Part shown: positions 15,024-17,003 of the stretch, in pieces
Position numbering within the stretch: position 1 is the stretch's first letter
Layout: the number at the start of each line of letters is the position of its first letter
Assembly: GCA_964581095.1 (NCBI GenBank)
Contig: CAZONK010000048.1
Span: 1-17,003, forward strand
From: SZUA-230 sp964581095
GTDB lineage: Bacteria; Bacteroidota; Bacteroidia; Cytophagales; Cyclobacteriaceae
DNA: 17,003 bases
Reading direction: 5' to 3'
Notes under the pieces: generated by a model
Told to the model about the DNA's origin: nothing
Seen by the model: only the letters and a program-made list of their open reading frames with translations
Databases searched by the model: none
Made by a program: the position numbers and the translations under genes

Positions 15024-15557
15024 ATGAAAAGAATTGAAAAAGAAATCGTAATCAACGCAAGTAAAGAAGCCACCTGGGACTTACTGTTTAATCGTTTTGG
15101 GGAAGTTAACAACTTTAACCCCCTGATTGAAGGATCGCATCACCATTCGGGTGAAAAAGGAGAAGTGGGCTGCGAAAGGCAATGTCAATTGTCACCTACC
15201 AGTACCATCACAGAAAAAATTACCGGTGCCAGGGGCAATGATAGTTTTGATATTGACATAGTGGATGGTGGATTACCAATGATGGATGAAATGAAGGCAA
15301 CATTCAACCTGGAAGCGATTGGCAGTAACAAAACAAAAATTACTTTCGTAACCCTTTTCAGCACAAAGCCAGGATTCATGGCGGGCCTGATGAAAGGTAT
15401 GGTTGAGAATATGCTATTTAAAATGTTGATTGGATTAAAATTTCATCTTGAAACCGGTGAACTTGTAGATAAGGAAAATAGTAAAAACATATTTCGTATG
15501 TACAAAAAACTACCGGTTGATGGTGCATTCAGCGGTATTGCACAAGCAGTTGCTTAA
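15024..15557 (+). CDS. SRPBCC family (START-like/polyketide cyclase-like) protein
   Basis: A 177-residue protein with the SRPBCC helix-grip fold, which encloses a hydrophobic ligand pocket. The start MKRIEKEIVINASKEATWDL is the usual first strand and helix of the family. GEVNNFNPLIEGS (residues ~26-38) and the central GDSFDIDIVDGGLP-type strand (NDSFDIDIVDGG) follow. The C-terminal part FMAGLMKGMVENMLFKMLIG is the amphipathic pocket helix. The ATG at 15024 is preferred over one at 14985, because the 13 extra residues (MGILRVNKKPNLH) are not part of the fold. The ligand and role are unknown; pairing with an AraC regulator suggests an inducible small-molecule response, which is inference. Confidence 0.85.
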   Translation: MKRIEKEIVINASKEATWDLLFNRFGEVNNFNPLIEGSHHHSGEKGEVGCERQCQLSPTSTITEKITGARGNDSFDIDIVDGGLPMMDEMKATFNLEAIGSNKTKITFVTLFSTKPGFMAGLMKGMVENMLFKMLIGLKFHLETGELVDKENSKNIFRMYKKLPVDGAFSGIAQAVA

Positions 15558-15563
15558 AAAACA

Positions 15564-15593
15564 ATGGTTATTTAATAAAGTAGAACTAACCAT
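15564..15593. repeat. AT-rich inverted repeat ATGGTTA...TAACCAT
   Basis: A perfect 7-bp inverted repeat with a 16-base loop lies 7 bases after the SRPBCC stop codon. It lacks a T-run and is only a weak candidate for a transcript 3' hairpin. Confidence 0.3.
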
Positions 15594-15643
15594 GAAGATA
15601 TTATTAACCAAGGCTTGATTCCTCCCCCTACCCCCTCAATGAG

Positions 15644-15666
15644 CCTGCCTGAGGCCGGTAGGCAGG
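15644..15666. repeat. GC-rich intergenic hairpin CCTGCCT...AGGCAGG
   Basis: A perfect 7-bp GC-rich inverted repeat with loop GAGGCCGGT is embedded in C- and G-runs (CCCCC at 15625-15635, GGGGGG at 15665-15670). CCTGCC...GGCAGG hairpins are frequent intergenic elements in Bacteroidota, from memory. It lies between the convergent SRPBCC and hot-dog thioesterase genes and may act as a bidirectional 3' hairpin. Confidence 0.55.
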
Positions 15667-15698
15667 GGGGACATTGAAACTGGTTGCATAGAACGGTG

Positions 15699-16253
15699 TT
15701 ACAATTCAATTTTTATCACACATCGTTCATCTTTCAATTTTGCAATTTCACCAGATAAGTTAAAATCTTCTTTTACACGCTCCATTTCTTTATTGAAGTT
15801 TTGCTTATTGTACTTTCTGACAATGGCTTCAATAAAACGGCGAACTTCTTTCTCGTGTTCCAATATTAATTCCGGAACAGTTGCCGGGTTGCCATTATCA
15901 TCTTTAGCAACCATTGTAAAATAACTGGTATTGGTATGCTTCACGTGTCGTTCTTTTACATTTTCTGCAATCACTTTTATACCCACTACCACCGACGACC
16001 TTCCCACGTAGTTCACACGGGCAAACATCGAAACAAGATCACCCACATCTACTGGTTGCATGAATTCAACCTGATCAACTGAAACTGTCACACAATACAT
16101 CCCCGAGTGTTTGGTAGCACAAGCAAAGGCTACCTTGTCCATCATTGACAGAAGTGTACCGCCATGGATTTTCCCTCCAAAATTTGCATAAGCAGGGATC
16201 ATCAATTCAGTTATGGTAGTTTCGGATTCAACCGGTGATTTTGCAGTTTCCAT
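15699..16253 (-). CDS. Hot-dog fold acyl-CoA thioesterase (YciA/BACH-like)
   Basis: A 184-residue acyl-CoA hydrolase. The hot-dog core has ANFGGKIHGGTLLSMMDKVA (23-42), the substrate-binding N-x-x-G-x-x-x-G-G motif and the catalytic Asp39. VTVSVDQVEFMQPVDVGD (55-72) is the second conserved strand pair. NYVGRSSVVVGIKVIAEN (81-98) completes the CoA thioesterase signature. A charged C-terminal extension of about 50 residues (from roughly 130, HEKEVRRFIEAIVRKYNKQ) continues past the core and may form a coiled or oligomerisation helix. Its probable role is recycling CoA from medium or long acyl-CoA, opposing the FadD ligase encoded 8 kb away. It is divergent from the AhpD-like gene across a 154-bp AT-rich gap with no exact promoter match. 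Confidence 0.92.
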   Translation of the reverse strand: METAKSPVESETTITELMIPAYANFGGKIHGGTLLSMMDKVAFACATKHSGMYCVTVSVDQVEFMQPVDVGDLVSMFARVNYVGRSSVVVGIKVIAENVKERHVKHTNTSYFTMVAKDDNGNPATVPELILEHEKEVRRFIEAIVRKYNKQNFNKEMERVKEDFNLSGEIAKLKDERCVIKIEL

Positions 16254-16407
16254 TTTAATATTTTTTGTTAATAAATAGTAAAGTAGTCAGAATTAGGTTG
16301 AATAATGCCATAATTATGGAAGTTCAAAATAAATATTCATTTAATTATATTCAATAATATTATTTTGAAGTGTTTTTGCTACTTTGGATGCATATTTTTT
16401 TATAGTA

Positions 16408-17003
16408 ATGGCCTGGATCAAAACAATACCCTACGAAGAAGCGGAAGGAACCCTTAAAAAACAGTATGACCGTGTGAAGGGTCCAAACGATAATGTTGAT
16501 AATGTATTGATGGTCCATAGTTTGCGACCACACACACTTACGGGTCATATGGCCCTTTATAAAAATGTACTGCACAATCATCACAATACCCTCCCTACCT
16601 GGTTTATGGAAGCCCTTGGCGTGTATGTGAGCATTCTCAATAACTGTAAATATTGCACCGAACATCATTTTACGGGTATGAAAAACCAATTAAATGATGA
16701 TAAACGATCTGCAAAAATATTGGATGCACTGGAAGCTGAAAAACCGGTAGAAGCATTTGATGGTAAAGAACTGCAGGCAATGAAATACGCCGGTAAACTA
16801 ACAAGCTCGCCGGGAATGATATCACATTCCGATGTGAAAAATCTTCAGGACTCAGGATTTGATGATGGCGAAATTCTTGAAATAAACCAGGTTGTGGCTT
16901 ATTTCTGTTATGCCAACAGAACGGTAACGGGCCTGGGTGTAAACACCAAAGGCGATATCCTTGGACTTTCGCCCAATGATAGTGATGACCCGGATAACTG
17001 GAG
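16408..17003 (+). CDS. AhpD-like / carboxymuconolactone decarboxylase family protein (3' truncated by window)
   Basis: An open reading frame from the ATG at 16408 continues past the right edge without a stop; 198 codons are visible. It starts MAWIKTIPYEEAEGTLKKQY. The alkylhydroperoxidase core EALGVYVSILNNCKYCTEHH (68-87) fits the AhpD redox motif E-x11-C-x2-C-x3-H, with Glu68, Cys80, Cys83 and His87. The second half contains DSGFDDGEILEINQVVAYF and YANRTVTGLGV, seen in peroxidase-related CMD proteins. The predicted role is a thiol-dependent (hydro)peroxidase or related redox protein; the physiological substrate is unknown. Nearly 200 residues fits the usual ~190-200 length of this subgroup, so little is probably missing. 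Confidence 0.85.
   Translation, partial: MAWIKTIPYEEAEGTLKKQYDRVKGPNDNVDNVLMVHSLRPHTLTGHMALYKNVLHNHHNTLPTWFMEALGVYVSILNNCKYCTEHHFTGMKNQLNDDKRSAKILDALEAEKPVEAFDGKELQAMKYAGKLTSSPGMISHSDVKNLQDSGFDDGEILEINQVVAYFCYANRTVTGLGVNTKGDILGLSPNDSDDPDNW

Overview
The window looks like chromosomal DNA of a Bacteroidota member, probably a free-living, Cytophagales- or flavobacteria-like lineage. It is AT-rich and start codons lack Shine-Dalgarno sequences. Five genes carry an exact Bacteroidota-type -7 element (TAnnTTTG) shortly upstream. The gene content also fits the phylum: a DUF4136 lipoprotein, a PD40 lipoprotein, a ~900-residue BNR/Asp-box secreted protein, an AraC-SRPBCC pair and GC-rich intergenic hairpins. 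No IS element, integrase, CRISPR array or phage gene is visible. Except for one RNA locus, this is ordinary metabolic and housekeeping territory.

Layout. At the left is an 11-TM sodium:neurotransmitter-symporter family transporter (+, 193-1584), convergent with two envelope lipoproteins on the minus strand (DUF4136, 1608-2171; PD40 propeller, 2329-3447). Next comes a minus-strand metabolic block: a two-gene 2-oxoacid:ferredoxin oxidoreductase (3590-5931), a FadD-type acyl-CoA ligase (6105-7763) and a plant-FAT-like acyl-ACP thioesterase (7828-8565). The last two form a plausible route from acyl-ACP to free fatty acid to acyl-CoA. The oxidoreductase has an unusual domain arrangement: the gamma domain is fused to the C-terminus of the beta (TPP/FeS) subunit and is absent from alpha. 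A perfect 14-bp palindrome lies in its promoter region.

The most unusual item is in the gap between the thioesterase and a divergent Lrp/AsnC regulator. A minus-strand sequence (8753-8871) folds with exact tRNA cloverleaf geometry: a 7-bp acceptor stem, a leucine-type D arm, a 5-bp anticodon stem with 7-nt loop, and a canonical T arm. However, it has a ~49-nt variable region and a non-standard anticodon loop. A strong intrinsic terminator follows it, and then the thioesterase gene. It is either a free-standing tRNA-like RNA or a tRNA-mimicking leader for the fatty-acid genes.

The right half holds, on the plus strand, an Lrp/AsnC regulator, a secreted cyclophilin and an EamA exporter. A minus-strand 903-residue BNR-repeat secreted protein follows, divergent from an AraC-family regulator and a SRPBCC protein. 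Then come a minus-strand hot-dog acyl-CoA thioesterase and a plus-strand AhpD-like protein cut by the window edge. All calls rest on reading the sequence and on remembered family motifs; no database search was run.
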